Source of the DNA: Pseudodesulfovibrio indicus
GTDB lineage: Bacteria > Desulfobacterota > Desulfovibrionia > Desulfovibrionales > Desulfovibrionaceae
NCBI RefSeq assembly: GCF_001563225.1
Contig: NZ_CP014206.1
Span: 2,666,001 to 2,730,000 of the forward strand
DNA: 64,000 nt
Direction: 5' to 3'
Positions 1 through 9,033 of the stretch are shown one piece after another (position 1 is the stretch's first letter; the number at the start of each line of letters is the position of its first letter). A program made the position numbers and the translations under genes. The notes beneath the pieces were generated by a model, which was not told the origin of the DNA, did no database searches, and was given only the letters and a program-made list of their open reading frames with translations.

Positions 1-370
1 GGACTATCTGGAAATGCATGTGCTGGGCAATGCCCGCACCCGCAGCTTCGCCAAGGTTCAGGCCCATGTTTATCCCTTGGGGATGAAAGGCCTTTTCCAA
101 AATTTCGGTGCAGCGTCTGATCCACTGCATGCAGTCGTTGGCCTCTTCCGGCGAGAGGTCCGTCAGATGGCTCACGTGCTTGTAGGGCGTGACCATCAAA
201 TGTCCGTTGTTGTAGGGAAATTTGTTCATGATCACGAAGCAGTGCTCGCCGCGGGCCAGAACGCACCGCTCCTCGTCCTCGTCCGTGTGTTCCGGGATGC
301 AGAAGACGCATTCCTCCGGCTTGGGACCAAGTATGTAATCAAGACGCCAGGGCGCCCACAAGACATCCAT
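1..370 (-). CDS. HIT family protein (Ap4A phosphorylase-like), 3' end missing
   Basis: The minus strand from the ATG at 370 encodes at least 123 residues and runs off the left edge, so the C terminus is missing. The N terminus starts MDVLWAPWRLDYILGPK, a typical opening of HIT hydrolases of the Ap4A phosphorylase/adenylyltransferase group. A Cys pair (CVFC) follows, and a histidine-triad motif, QHMHFQIV, lies at the truncated end. HIT enzymes hydrolyse or transfer nucleotides through this histidine. The motif here is HxHxQ, the galT/Ap4A-phosphorylase variant, not the HxHxH of Hint proteins. It lies 127 bases downstream of the A-adding tRNA nucleotidyltransferase on the same strand. The exact substrate cannot be told. 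Confidence 0.85.
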   Translation of the reverse strand, partial: MDVLWAPWRLDYILGPKPEECVFCIPEHTDEDEERCVLARGEHCFVIMNKFPYNNGHLMVTPYKHVSHLTDLSPEEANDCMQWIRRCTEILEKAFHPQGINMGLNLGEAAGAGIAQHMHFQIV

Positions 371-497
371 TGTTCGACTTCCGTTCCGGTTTACGGCCCG
401 CAGGGCCACTTCGCGTCCCCCGAATGCGGGCGGCGCACTCCAATCAACATCCTGATTTTCTACACGGCTTGCACTCCGAGGGCAAGGGGGAAAGCCG

Positions 498-3185
498 TTA
501 TGCCTCCGTTGTATCGGCGGGGTCCTCGGATAATTCCTTATTTAATCTTTTCGCCAGCTTCAACTGGTCCTCGCGGGTCTCGACGCGCCCGTCGATCTTC
601 GCGACCATGAGTTTGTCCAAAATCTGGCCGAAAACGGGACCTGGTTTGATGCCCATGTCCATGAGATCCTTGCCGTTCACATCCACCGCCATGGAGCGCA
701 ACCGGGCCAGGTATTGGGAGATGTTGCGCCGGATGTATTCCTTGCGGCTGCGCGCCATGAGAAAGAGGATGCCTTCCACCGGGATGGGATGGAGGATGGA
801 ATAGAGCCGGCTGAGCTTGGACTTGCCTTCCTTCCAGCCCATCAGCTTCATGAGCGCTTCACCTATCATGTCGCGCAGTTGCAGGAACTCCCGCTCCTCC
901 TTGGGGGTGAAGTGAAGGCGCTTGGTGACCTGGGTGGTCTGGTCCCGCTTGACGCCCGCGGTCATACCCAGGATGTACAGCTTCCAGGGCACTATCTTGG
1001 GCTCAAGGTAGAGCAGCTTGTACCAGTTGTGGACCTTGACCAGCTCGGTCAGGATCTGGATGCGCTCCTGGGTCAGCTTGAGCAGCGGATGGATGGCCTC
1101 CATGATGCCGAGTTCCTGCATTCGCAGCATGCAGGAGAGGGGGTCTTCCTCGTTCATGATCAGTTGCAGCTCGTGCATGACCCTGGTCCCGGAGAGCTTG
1201 CTGAACAGCTTGAGACTCAAGGCGTTCTTGATCAACCGCATGGTCTGACCCCCGATCTGGAAGTCGAAGCGGCGCTCGAAACGGATGGCCCGCAGGATGC
1301 GCGTCGGGTCCTCCACGAAGCTCAGGGAATGGAGCACGCGGATGGTCTTGTTGCGGATGTCCCGCTCGGCCCCGAAGAAGTCCACCAACTGGCCGTACCG
1401 GCCGGGATTGATGCGCAGGGCCAGGGCGTTGACCGTGAAATCGCGGCGGTAGAGGTCCATTTTTATTGAGGAAAGTTCAACAGTGGGCAGGGCGGCCGGG
1501 TACTCGTAGTACTCCAGGCGGGCCGTGGCCACATCCACGCGCTGGTCGTCGTCCAGGATGACCACGGCGGTCTTGAACTTGGAATGCGCCTTGACCCTGC
1601 CGCCGACCCGGGACGCGAATTTCTTGGCGAAATCGATGCCGTCGCCCTCGACCACCAGGTCCAGATCCAGGTTCGGGCGGCCGAGCAGGATGTCGCGCAC
1701 GAACCCGCCCACGGCGTAGGCCTCGCAGCCCAACTGGTCGGCCAGTTCGCCGGCCTCCTTGAGCAGGTCGATCATCCGCTGGGGCAGCCGGTTTTTCACC
1801 TGGGAGGCGATGTTCCGTTCCCGGCGGCTGTCCGGCATCAGGGAGTCCGGAATGCGCGCCGGCTCCTCGATGAGCATGTTCACCAGGTCGGTCCGGGTGA
1901 TCACCCCGACCAACTCGCCGTTGTCCTCCACCGGGAGCATGCGCTGGCGGTTGGAGAGGACGATCTCCATGACCCGATAGAGGTCGGTCTTGGTTTCCAC
2001 GGTCTCGAACTTGCGGGTCATGTATTCGCTGAGCGGCACGTCGCCCAGGTGATGGGAAATGGCCTTGTCCGCCGTGACGTGGCTGATGATGCCCACGCAG
2101 CGCATGCCGTCCTTTGCCACCACGGGGACGTCCTTCAGTCCGTAGCGGGTCATCAGCTCCACGGCGTCGGACATGCACTTGTCGTCCTCGATGACCACGG
2201 GCGGGCGGGACATGAGGTTGTCCACCACGATCTGCGGATTGATCTGGGAGTAGAAGAGGGCGAACAGGTCGTCGCGCACCTCGGCCAGGGTCCGGTCCTT
2301 GACGGTGACCGATGCCGCGGCCTCGTGCCCGCCGCCGCCCATGGATGCGCAGATGCGGCCCACGTTGACGTCCGGGTTCTTGGACCGGGCGACCACGTGG
2401 ATGCGGTCGGCCATGCGGCCCAGGGCGAAGACCACCTTGATCTTCTCCATGTCCATGAATTTGTGGATGAGCAGGGCGAAGTCCGGCACGAACTTGTCCG
2501 TGGACATCTCGGTAATGACCACGTCCACGCCGTGAATATCGTATGTTTTCGCGTTCTTGAACAGTTCGCCCAGATAGGTCACCTGCTCGGCGGACAGTTC
2601 GTGGGAGAGCAGGTCGGTGATGACCTCGATGTCCATGCCCTGGGACTTGAGAAAGCCCGCGGCCGTGAAATCCTCCGGGGTGGTGGTGTTGAAGCCGAAG
2701 GAGCCGGTGTCCTCGTAGATGCCGATGCCGAGCAGGGTGGCTTCCTCCTGGTTCAGGGCAAGTCCCCGCTCCATGATCTCGTGGACCAGGATGGTGGTGG
2801 TGGACCCCCAGGTGCGGACCACGACCTTCTCGGCGGTCAGGTCTTCGTCGCTGTCCGGGTGGTGGTCGTAGAGGTGGACGCGCAGGTTCGGATTGTCCAG
2901 CACGGGCCGGACATGGGGAATCCGCGATTTCTGGCGGGTGTCAACGACCACGAGCAGCTCCACGGAGTCCGGCTCAATGTCCTTGAACGCCTTGAAATTG
3001 AAGAGATAGGTCGTGCTCTCGATGAAGAAATTGCGGAGGTTGGTCTCCTGGCTGCCCGGAAAGATGAGCACCGCCTCCGGGTAGAGCTTGCTGGCCGCCA
3101 CCATGGCCGCCAGGGCATCGAAGTCCGCATTGGCGTGGGCCGTGATCACAGTCCTGGCATTTATCTTTTCCGTGGTCTTTTTCAT
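498..3185 (-). CDS. A-adding tRNA nucleotidyltransferase with DHH, DHHA1 and CBS domains
   Basis: An 895-residue multidomain protein. Residues 1-150 form a DHH phosphoesterase domain (HANADFDA at 17-24, DHH at 107-109). A DHHA1 segment with the glycine-rich GGGGHEAAAS signature follows near residue 298. Two CBS domains span about 315-435. From about 490 comes a class II nucleotidyltransferase head (GGFVRDILLG, then DLDL as the metal-binding pair, RRDFTVNA, and EDPTRILRAIRF), then the helical neck and body. Proteins of this architecture are generally annotated as poly(A) polymerase or A-adding CCA enzyme. A second, shorter enzyme of the family lies at 52316, so a split CC/A-adding division of labour is likely. 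xerD lies 25 bases upstream on the same strand, so co-transcription is likely. No strong ribosome binding site is visible. Confidence 0.9.
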   Translation of the reverse strand: MKKTTEKINARTVITAHANADFDALAAMVAASKLYPEAVLIFPGSQETNLRNFFIESTTYLFNFKAFKDIEPDSVELLVVVDTRQKSRIPHVRPVLDNPNLRVHLYDHHPDSDEDLTAEKVVVRTWGSTTTILVHEIMERGLALNQEEATLLGIGIYEDTGSFGFNTTTPEDFTAAGFLKSQGMDIEVITDLLSHELSAEQVTYLGELFKNAKTYDIHGVDVVITEMSTDKFVPDFALLIHKFMDMEKIKVVFALGRMADRIHVVARSKNPDVNVGRICASMGGGGHEAAASVTVKDRTLAEVRDDLFALFYSQINPQIVVDNLMSRPPVVIEDDKCMSDAVELMTRYGLKDVPVVAKDGMRCVGIISHVTADKAISHHLGDVPLSEYMTRKFETVETKTDLYRVMEIVLSNRQRMLPVEDNGELVGVITRTDLVNMLIEEPARIPDSLMPDSRRERNIASQVKNRLPQRMIDLLKEAGELADQLGCEAYAVGGFVRDILLGRPNLDLDLVVEGDGIDFAKKFASRVGGRVKAHSKFKTAVVILDDDQRVDVATARLEYYEYPAALPTVELSSIKMDLYRRDFTVNALALRINPGRYGQLVDFFGAERDIRNKTIRVLHSLSFVEDPTRILRAIRFERRFDFQIGGQTMRLIKNALSLKLFSKLSGTRVMHELQLIMNEEDPLSCMLRMQELGIMEAIHPLLKLTQERIQILTELVKVHNWYKLLYLEPKIVPWKLYILGMTAGVKRDQTTQVTKRLHFTPKEEREFLQLRDMIGEALMKLMGWKEGKSKLSRLYSILHPIPVEGILFLMARSRKEYIRRNISQYLARLRSMAVDVNGKDLMDMGIKPGPVFGQILDKLMVAKIDGRVETREDQLKLAKRLNKELSEDPADTTEA

Positions 3186-3210
3186 TTTGTATTTCAGTCT
3201 ATTAAAGTGA

Positions 3211-4134
3211 TCACATGGTTGATCGCGGATGGAACTGGCGGTGCAGGTTCCTGAGCCGGTTGGACTCCACGTGGGTATAGATCTCGGTGGCGCTGATGTC
3301 GGCGTGCCCCAGCAGGATCTGCACGGTCCGCAGGTCCGCGCCGCCCTCCAGCAGGTGGGTGGCGAAGGAGTGGCGGAAGGTGTGCGGGGAGATGGACCGC
3401 CGTATGCCCGCCGCCTCGGCGTATTTCTTGATCAGCTTCCAGACCCCCTGGCGGGTCAGCCCCTTGCCCGAACGGTTCAGGAACATGAAGTTCTCGCGCG
3501 GCTTGAAGCCGGGGCGGGTGAACTCCAGGTAGCGGTTCAGCCAATCCTGGGCCAGGTAGTGGATGGGGATCAGCCGGTCCTTGGAACCCTTGCCGAAGAC
3601 CTTGAGCATGCCCACCTGTCCGTCGTAGTCCAGGACCTTCATCTGGATCAGCTCCGAAACCCGCAGCCCGGCGGCGTAGAGCAGCTCCAGCATGACCTTG
3701 TCGCGCATGCCGAGCGGGGTGGCCGTGTCGGGCAGGGCGAGTACCCGGCTTATTTCCTCGCGGGTCAGGAATTCCGGCAGCTTGCGCGGGAGCTTGGGAT
3801 TCTCCAGCAACTGGCCGGGGTCTTCCTTGTACCATTTCTCGTCCATGGCGAAGGCGAAGAACCCGCGCAGGGAGGAGAGGTGGCGGGCCAGGGACCGGCT
3901 CTTGAGCCCCCTGGCGCGCAGGTGGGTCAGGTACAGGAAGAGGGTCTTGTCGGACAGGTCCTTCAACTCGAAGTCCTTCTCCCCCAGGAAGGAGAGCAGG
4001 GAGGTCAGGTCGTTGGCGTAGCTGGTCAGGCTGTTTTCCGACAATCCCTTCTCGATCAACAGGTGCTCAAGGTACCTGTCCACCCAGGGATGGCTGGAAT
4101 CAGAGGATTTTTTGCTGTTATCACCTTGCGCCAT
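3211..4134 (-). CDS. xerD: tyrosine recombinase XerD
   Basis: A 307-residue tyrosine recombinase of normal Xer length. The N-terminal SAM-like core-binding domain begins near WVDRYLEHLLIEKGLSENS. The catalytic domain shows the first arginine in RVSELIQMKV, then HTFRHSFATHLL, LLGHADISATEIYTHV with the nucleophilic tyrosine, and a short Xer-like C-terminal tail. I chose the ATG at 4134 (MAQGDN) because upstream codons would add about 60 residues unlike any Xer protein. XerD acts with XerC and FtsK at dif to resolve chromosome dimers. A candidate dif lies only 2.6 kb away at 6724, and ftsK lies at 24.4-26.6 kb. XerC versus XerD is judged from overall sequence character, so the paralogue name is less certain than the family. 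Confidence 0.88.
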   Translation of the reverse strand: MAQGDNSKKSSDSSHPWVDRYLEHLLIEKGLSENSLTSYANDLTSLLSFLGEKDFELKDLSDKTLFLYLTHLRARGLKSRSLARHLSSLRGFFAFAMDEKWYKEDPGQLLENPKLPRKLPEFLTREEISRVLALPDTATPLGMRDKVMLELLYAAGLRVSELIQMKVLDYDGQVGMLKVFGKGSKDRLIPIHYLAQDWLNRYLEFTRPGFKPRENFMFLNRSGKGLTRQGVWKLIKKYAEAAGIRRSISPHTFRHSFATHLLEGGADLRTVQILLGHADISATEIYTHVESNRLRNLHRQFHPRSTM

Positions 4135-4340
4135 GATCACTGCCCGAACGATTTGATAGCGTAAAAGTATTGGATGATAGCCGCCCGATAGGGGTAATGG
4201 CCGCTTGAACTCGCAACAGGCACAACTGCCAGCATCCTTGCTATCAAGGTGAGGGTCAAAGCGCAATGGTTCGCATTGACACAGGGTCATGCCCCCATTA
4301 TGAAAGTGCTTCAATATCGGTTTCCAAGGAGAGATAATAC

Positions 4341-5507
4341 ATGTCTGAATTCAAGCTGGCCGACCGTCTTTCGGCCCTGCCTCCGTATCTTTTCGCCGCC
4401 ATTGACAAGGCCAAGGCCGAAGTGGCCGCCAAGGGCATGGACATCATCAGCCTCGGCATCGGCGACCCGGACCTGCCCACCCCGGACTTCATCATCGAAG
4501 CCCTGTACGCGAGCGCCAAGAAGGCCGCCAACCACCGATATCCCGACTACGTCGGCATGCTGGCCTACCGCCAGGCCGTTGCGGACTGGTACAAGCAGCG
4601 CTTCGACGTGGACCTTGACCCCAAGACCGAGGTGGTCAGCCTGATCGGCTCCAAGGAGGGCATCGCCCACTTCCCGCTGGCCTACGTCAACCCCGGCGAC
4701 ACCGTGCTGGTGGCCACTCCGAACTATCCCGTCTACGGCATCGCCACCCAGTTCGCGGGCGGTGTGGTTGAGTACCTGCCCCTGGTCGAGGAGAACGACT
4801 TCCTGGTCGACCTGGACGCCATCAGCAACGACACCTGGGCCAAAGCCAAGATGATCTTCGTCTGCTACCCGAACAACCCGACCGCGGCCACGGCGACCAA
4901 GCCCTTCTATGAGAAGCTCATCGAGAAGGCCAAGGAATTCGACGTGATCGTCGTCTCCGACGCCGCCTACACCGAAATTTACTACGATCCGGACAACAAG
5001 CCCATCTCCATCTTCGAATGCGAGGGCGCCAAGGATGTCTGCATCGAGTTCCATTCCCTGTCCAAGACCTACAACATGACCGGCTGGCGCGTGGGCATGG
5101 CCGTGGGCAACCAGTCCCTGATCGCGGGACTGGGCAAGATCAAGGAAAACGTGGACTCCGGCATCTTCCAGGCCGTCCAGGAGGCGGGCATCGCCGCCCT
5201 GCGCGACGGCGAGCCGTTCGCCGAGAACTTCCGCGCCATCTACAAGGAGCGCAGGGACGTGGTCAGCGCCGCCCTGACCAAGATCGGCATCAAGCACCGC
5301 ATCCCCGACGCCTCCTTCTACCTCTGGTGCAACACCCCGGAAGGGTACAAGTCCTCGGAATTCGTAACCAACGTTCTGAAGCAGACCGGCGTGGTCCTGA
5401 CCCCCGGCAACGGCTTCGGCACCCCCGGAGAAGGGTACTTCCGCATCTCCCTGACCGTAAACAACGACAAGCTCGAGGAGGCCGTATCCCGAATTTCGAA
5501 ACTGTGA
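4341..5507 (+). CDS. dapL: LL-diaminopimelate aminotransferase
   Basis: A 388-residue class I/II PLP aminotransferase. It begins MSEFKLADRLSALPPYLFA and carries ISLGIGDPDLPTP, SKEGIAHFPLAYVNPGD, CYPNNPTAA and the PLP-binding lysine in SLSKTYNMTGWRVG (about residue 242). These segments fit DapL. The enzyme converts tetrahydrodipicolinate directly to LL-diaminopimelate, the one-step route to lysine and peptidoglycan precursors, in the cytoplasm. The start has an AAGGAGA ribosome binding site about 6 bases upstream. Its stop overlaps the GTG start of folK. It is transcribed divergently from xerD across about 200 bases. Confidence 0.93.
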   Translation: MSEFKLADRLSALPPYLFAAIDKAKAEVAAKGMDIISLGIGDPDLPTPDFIIEALYASAKKAANHRYPDYVGMLAYRQAVADWYKQRFDVDLDPKTEVVSLIGSKEGIAHFPLAYVNPGDTVLVATPNYPVYGIATQFAGGVVEYLPLVEENDFLVDLDAISNDTWAKAKMIFVCYPNNPTAATATKPFYEKLIEKAKEFDVIVVSDAAYTEIYYDPDNKPISIFECEGAKDVCIEFHSLSKTYNMTGWRVGMAVGNQSLIAGLGKIKENVDSGIFQAVQEAGIAALRDGEPFAENFRAIYKERRDVVSAALTKIGIKHRIPDASFYLWCNTPEGYKSSEFVTNVLKQTGVVLTPGNGFGTPGEGYFRISLTVNNDKLEEAVSRISKL

Positions 5508-6007
5508 TCTGCTACGTGAGCCTCGGCTCGAACGTGGGAGACACCGAAGACAACATCCATGAGGCCCTGGTCCTGCTTGAAGACTACGGCGACGACATCC
5601 GTCTGAAAAAGGTCTCGGAATACTACGAGACCGAGCCGCAGGGAGAGATCAAGGACCAGCCCTGGTTCACCAACCAGGTGGTGGAGCTCGAAATCGACGC
5701 CGAGATATGGTCGCCGCCGGGCTTCCTGTCCACCTGCACGGCCATCGAGGCCAAGATGGGCCGCACCAGGGCCGTGCCCGGAGGCCCCAGGCCCCTGGAC
5801 ATGGACATCATCGCCTGGGGCGACGTGGAAATGGACATGAGCTTCCTGACCTTGCCGCATCCGCGCGCCAAGGAAAGGGCGTTCGTGCTCGTTCCGCTCA
5901 AGGAAATCGCCCCCGACTACGTCTTTCCCGACGGCACGACCATCGACCAGGCGCTTTCCGCCATCGAGTACCGTATGGAAGGCCGGAAGATCTGGCAGGA
6001 TTCCTAA
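5504..6007 (+). CDS. folK: 2-amino-4-hydroxy-6-hydroxymethyldihydropteridine diphosphokinase
   Basis: A 167-residue protein starting at a GTG that overlaps the dapL stop (GTGA). It has the HPPK signatures: YVSLGSNVGDTEDNI at the N terminus, YETEPQGEIKDQPWFTNQVV in the middle, and RTRAVPGGPRPLDMDIIAWGD with the metal-binding aspartates. It then has LPHPRAKERAFVLVPLKEIAPD. FolK transfers pyrophosphate from ATP to the pterin in folate biosynthesis. The overlapping start implies translational coupling with dapL, although the pathways are unrelated. Confidence 0.93.
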   Translation: MICYVSLGSNVGDTEDNIHEALVLLEDYGDDIRLKKVSEYYETEPQGEIKDQPWFTNQVVELEIDAEIWSPPGFLSTCTAIEAKMGRTRAVPGGPRPLDMDIIAWGDVEMDMSFLTLPHPRAKERAFVLVPLKEIAPDYVFPDGTTIDQALSAIEYRMEGRKIWQDS

Positions 6008-6031
6008 CCAAACCCCACAGCGAGGCGCCCA

Positions 6032-6310
6032 ATGCTCAAATTCGTGGTCATCGCAGCGGCATTGTTCCTTGTCTACAAGCTCTTCATGGGCGACAAGCGC
6101 AAGAAGGACATGCAACAGGAAAAGGTCGTCAAGCAGAAGGTGGCCTCCGGTGAAATGGTCAAGGACCCCGTCTGCGGGACCTACGTCAAGAACGACGGCG
6201 ACATCCGTGTCCGGGAAGGGGAGAAGGTCCACATCTTCTGTTCCTACGAATGCCGCGACAAATACCTGAAGCAGATAGGAGCCAGCATCCCCAAGAAAGA
6301 GGAAAGCTAG
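6032..6310 (+). CDS. small membrane-anchored YHS-like metal-binding protein
   Basis: A 92-residue protein with one N-terminal membrane segment (LKFVVIAAALFLVYKLFMG), a highly basic stretch, and a C-terminal treble-clef-like YHS/TRASH segment: DPVCGTYV, then a CSYECRDKY motif about 40 residues later. The cysteines at DPVCG and CSYEC are probable metal ligands. Such proteins occur widely in Deltaproteobacteria without assigned function; a metal-sensing or trafficking role is only inference. It follows folK by 24 bases and ends just before a strong terminator, so it is probably the last gene of the dapL-folK unit. Confidence 0.8.
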   Translation: MLKFVVIAAALFLVYKLFMGDKRKKDMQQEKVVKQKVASGEMVKDPVCGTYVKNDGDIRVREGEKVHIFCSYECRDKYLKQIGASIPKKEES

Positions 6311-6332
6311 CTCCCACCCACAGCAAACGAAG

Positions 6333-6357
6333 AAAGGCCCGAACAGGGCCTTTTTTT
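6333..6357 (+). terminator. rho-independent terminator after dapL-folK-YHS
   Basis: AAAGGCCC, a five-base loop, GGGCC and a run of seven T. It lies 22 bases after the YHS-like gene. Confidence 0.85.
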
Positions 6358-6946
6358 GTACCCGCCGCCCGGCTTTCCGAAATACCATCCCGGTCGAGCC
6401 GCAATCCCGTTCCGGAAGGGCGACCCTACAGGCTCGTCCGGGACTCCATCATGTCCGCTTCATCCCTCATCCGGCCAAAAGCCGTTTTCACGTCCCTGAA
6501 ACGACCAGGGGAGACTGCGGTGAGCCGTCCGTATATCGCCTGCAATTTGTTTGTCGCGGATTTTTACAAAGAGGACGCGCACTGAGTCGGGAAAGGCCGG
6601 AAAACGGCGGAGAATCGATTTACGGGACAGGCGCTTTGGGTAAGCCGTCGGTCACTGACCGCTGAAGGCGGAATAGCAAAAGTTCAACCAGACTTACTCC
6701 CGCATCTTCAACACCTTATACACTTGTCTCATAATGTAAATTATGTAAACTTTTAAATTCGAGGGGGTGAAATGGGGGCTTTCGGAACCGACGAAATTTG
6801 CCTGCCCTCCTTTTGCCGTGTCCCTTGGCCTGTTCCGAGAATCCGGTTGAAGAATTGGCAAGCTGCCCATTGAGAGTTTTCAATGCGACTGGTAATGATG
6901 CTCCATCGCAAACAGACAACAGGCGCTCGCCGCCGTTCGAGGTACA
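6358..6946. other. non-coding gap around the dif candidate
   Basis: About 590 bases without a convincing gene. Open frames here lack ribosome binding sites and coding character. Apart from the dif-like site at 6724-6751 it holds only the weak GAGG ribosome binding site of the next gene (around 6938). I see no riboswitch that I recognise. Confidence 0.6.
6724..6751. other. putative chromosomal dif recombination site
   Basis: A 28-bp site made of an 11-base left arm ending CATAA, a 6-base centre TGTAAA, and the right arm TTATGTAAACT. As I recall them, the right arm equals the XerD-binding arm of the Bacillus subtilis dif, and CATAATGTA...ATTATGT closely follows the E. coli dif core. The arms are partly palindromic around the centre (CATAAT...ATTATG). 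It sits in a 590-base non-coding gap. XerC/XerD with FtsK would resolve chromosome dimers here, which would place the replication terminus in this window. It has not been tested against a delta-proteobacterial dif model. Confidence 0.75.
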
Positions 6947-9031
6947 ATGAGATTCAACGCCGTCCATCCCGTTTTGGCCGCTGTCCTGATCCTGGCCCTG
7001 GCCGCTCCCGGTCTGGCCCAGGATAAACAGACCTTTCAGCAATGGCTCGAGCACTACGAGGCCTGGGACCGGCTGGAAAAGGAATACGCCCGGGAATCCG
7101 CCGCCGAAGCCCCCGAGGCTATCCTCAAGCGCGCCCAGGTCTATCTCAACCTCAACTCTCCCGATAAAGCACTTGAAATCATTGAAATGACGCCCGCTTT
7201 TGACGGCGAACTCGAAGCCCGGCGACTGTGGCTCGGAGGCCAGGCCTATCGCGGCCTCGGCGACCTGACCAAGGCCGTGCTCTGGTACACCCAGGCCTCC
7301 AAGTTCATGACCGACGACGAGATCAAGCGCCGTTTCGGGTCCGAACCGTCCCTGGACACCATCTGGCACGACGTATGGCTCAAGATGTACTGGTCGTACA
7401 ACGCCAACCACACCCTTACCAGGGACTCCCAGAAGGAAGCCCTTGACCTGGTTTTGTCCGTGGGGCGCAAGGTCTGGGATAACGAGTTCTGGAACCAGGT
7501 GTCTTCCCACATCAATCCCGGTCAGTCGGCCGACGATGCCAAGACGCCGAACCAGGCGGTGTCTCCCGCCGTTCCCCTGGTCAGTACCGAAGACACCCAG
7601 CGCATCGCCCAGGCCATGGCCGCCATTTCCCTTGAAAAATTCGAAGACGCTTCGCTCCTCGTCAGCGACCTGCCCCAGGAAGCCTTGCTTTCCTTCTGGA
7701 ACTCGATCCTGACCTTCCTTCAAACAGGCAACCCGCCGGAAAACCTGAATGTATTCCTTGAAGGAAACTATCTCAAGGCGAACGCCTTCTGGGCGGGAAA
7801 TCTGCTGGCCCCCTATTCCAAATCCCGGGCCGAATGGTTCCTGGGCAACCCCGACTCCGCCGCCTGGACCCAGTTCCGCAACAACCTGCTGACCATGTCT
7901 CCGGCCGACGCCGACAAGGCCATCGAAAACGAACTCGGCTCCATGCTCATTTCCGAGCAGACCTCGACCCTGCTGCGCAATTTCAAGCTCGCGCTTTCCC
8001 TGTCCAACGGCGACTTTGAGACTGCTTCAACCACCTGGAATTCAATTAACAAATCAACCCTTCCCATCTGTCTCAGACTGGCCGGCGTGCTCGCCTTCAA
8101 GGAGCACTTGAACAAAGTTCTGCCCGAATCTCCGGCCCAGGCCTATGCGCTCTACCCGATCCTGACCGCCCTTTCCGGCGCAGGCGGGCAGGAAGCGCAT
8201 CCCCAGACCGAGGCCCCCTTCTGGACAGCCGCCCCCGCCGACCAGTTGCAGACCCTTTCCACGGCCCAGTACCCCCTGGACCGCCTGTTGCTCCTGGCCT
8301 ACTGGCAGCAGCGTTTCGCCAAGGAGCCGTCCGTGGCGCTGGCCAAGCGGGCCGCCTATCTGTTCGACGACTCCTCGTTCGGCATCAACGGGCTGCTCTA
8401 CCTCGCGGACGACGCGGTCAAGGCCAAGCGGCTCCAGCTCGGCGCGTTCTACCTGAACCGCATCGACGAACCCGCCCTGCCCGCCAACCTCCAAATGGCC
8501 TGGCTCGATGCCAAGACCCGGCTGGAGCTGGAATCCGGCAGGCAGGCCACCGCCCTGGAAACCTATCAGAAGATGACCGCCACGGGCGAACCGATCCCGG
8601 TCATGACCCGGCTGCGTATGGCCCTGCTCTACCAGCAGCGGCGCGAATACGAGACCGCGCAGAAGGAATTGCTGGCCATGTGGGACGCCCGCGCGACCAT
8701 GACCACCGCACTCCAGGCCGAGACCCTGTTCTGGCTGGGCGAGGGCGAACAGGCCATGCGCAATCCTGACAAGGCCTTGGATTATTACCTCAAATTGGCC
8801 TGGCAGTACCCCGGTGAGAACATCTGGGCGCTGACCGCCATGTACCGCGCGTCCCTGATCTACGAAAAGCGGGGCAAGTACGAGACCGCCAAGAGGCTGC
8901 TCACCACCGTGGTCCGCAACGCCGCTCGCAAGGAGCAGAAAGAGGCTGCCCAGGCGCGCATCGAAGCCATCAACAACAAGATGGGCAAGCCCGAAGCCGG
9001 CGCGGAGGACGCGCTGGTCTATCCCTTCTAG
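6947..9031 (+). CDS. exported TPR-repeat protein
   Basis: A 694-residue protein with a clear signal peptide (RFNAVHPVLAAVLILALAAPGLAQ, cleavage likely after ALA/GLA) and a helical body of tetratricopeptide-like repeats. Recognisable repeats include one with LNSPDKALEIIE near residue 70, GLGDLTKAVLWYTQASKF near 105, and NPDKALDYYLKLAWQYPGENIW followed by KRGKYETAKRLL near the C terminus. It is probably periplasmic or outer-membrane associated and acts as a protein-interaction scaffold. I do not recognise a specific family. It is followed after 2 bases by azlC, so it may share a transcript. Confidence 0.8.
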   Translation: MRFNAVHPVLAAVLILALAAPGLAQDKQTFQQWLEHYEAWDRLEKEYARESAAEAPEAILKRAQVYLNLNSPDKALEIIEMTPAFDGELEARRLWLGGQAYRGLGDLTKAVLWYTQASKFMTDDEIKRRFGSEPSLDTIWHDVWLKMYWSYNANHTLTRDSQKEALDLVLSVGRKVWDNEFWNQVSSHINPGQSADDAKTPNQAVSPAVPLVSTEDTQRIAQAMAAISLEKFEDASLLVSDLPQEALLSFWNSILTFLQTGNPPENLNVFLEGNYLKANAFWAGNLLAPYSKSRAEWFLGNPDSAAWTQFRNNLLTMSPADADKAIENELGSMLISEQTSTLLRNFKLALSLSNGDFETASTTWNSINKSTLPICLRLAGVLAFKEHLNKVLPESPAQAYALYPILTALSGAGGQEAHPQTEAPFWTAAPADQLQTLSTAQYPLDRLLLLAYWQQRFAKEPSVALAKRAAYLFDDSSFGINGLLYLADDAVKAKRLQLGAFYLNRIDEPALPANLQMAWLDAKTRLELESGRQATALETYQKMTATGEPIPVMTRLRMALLYQQRREYETAQKELLAMWDARATMTTALQAETLFWLGEGEQAMRNPDKALDYYLKLAWQYPGENIWALTAMYRASLIYEKRGKYETAKRLLTTVVRNAARKEQKEAAQARIEAINNKMGKPEAGAEDALVYPF

Positions 9032-9033
9032 AG

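Noticed and set aside
6640..6700. Riboswitch-like structure in the gap before the TPR gene
   Set aside because: Short GC pairings occur, but no known riboswitch core could be recognised.
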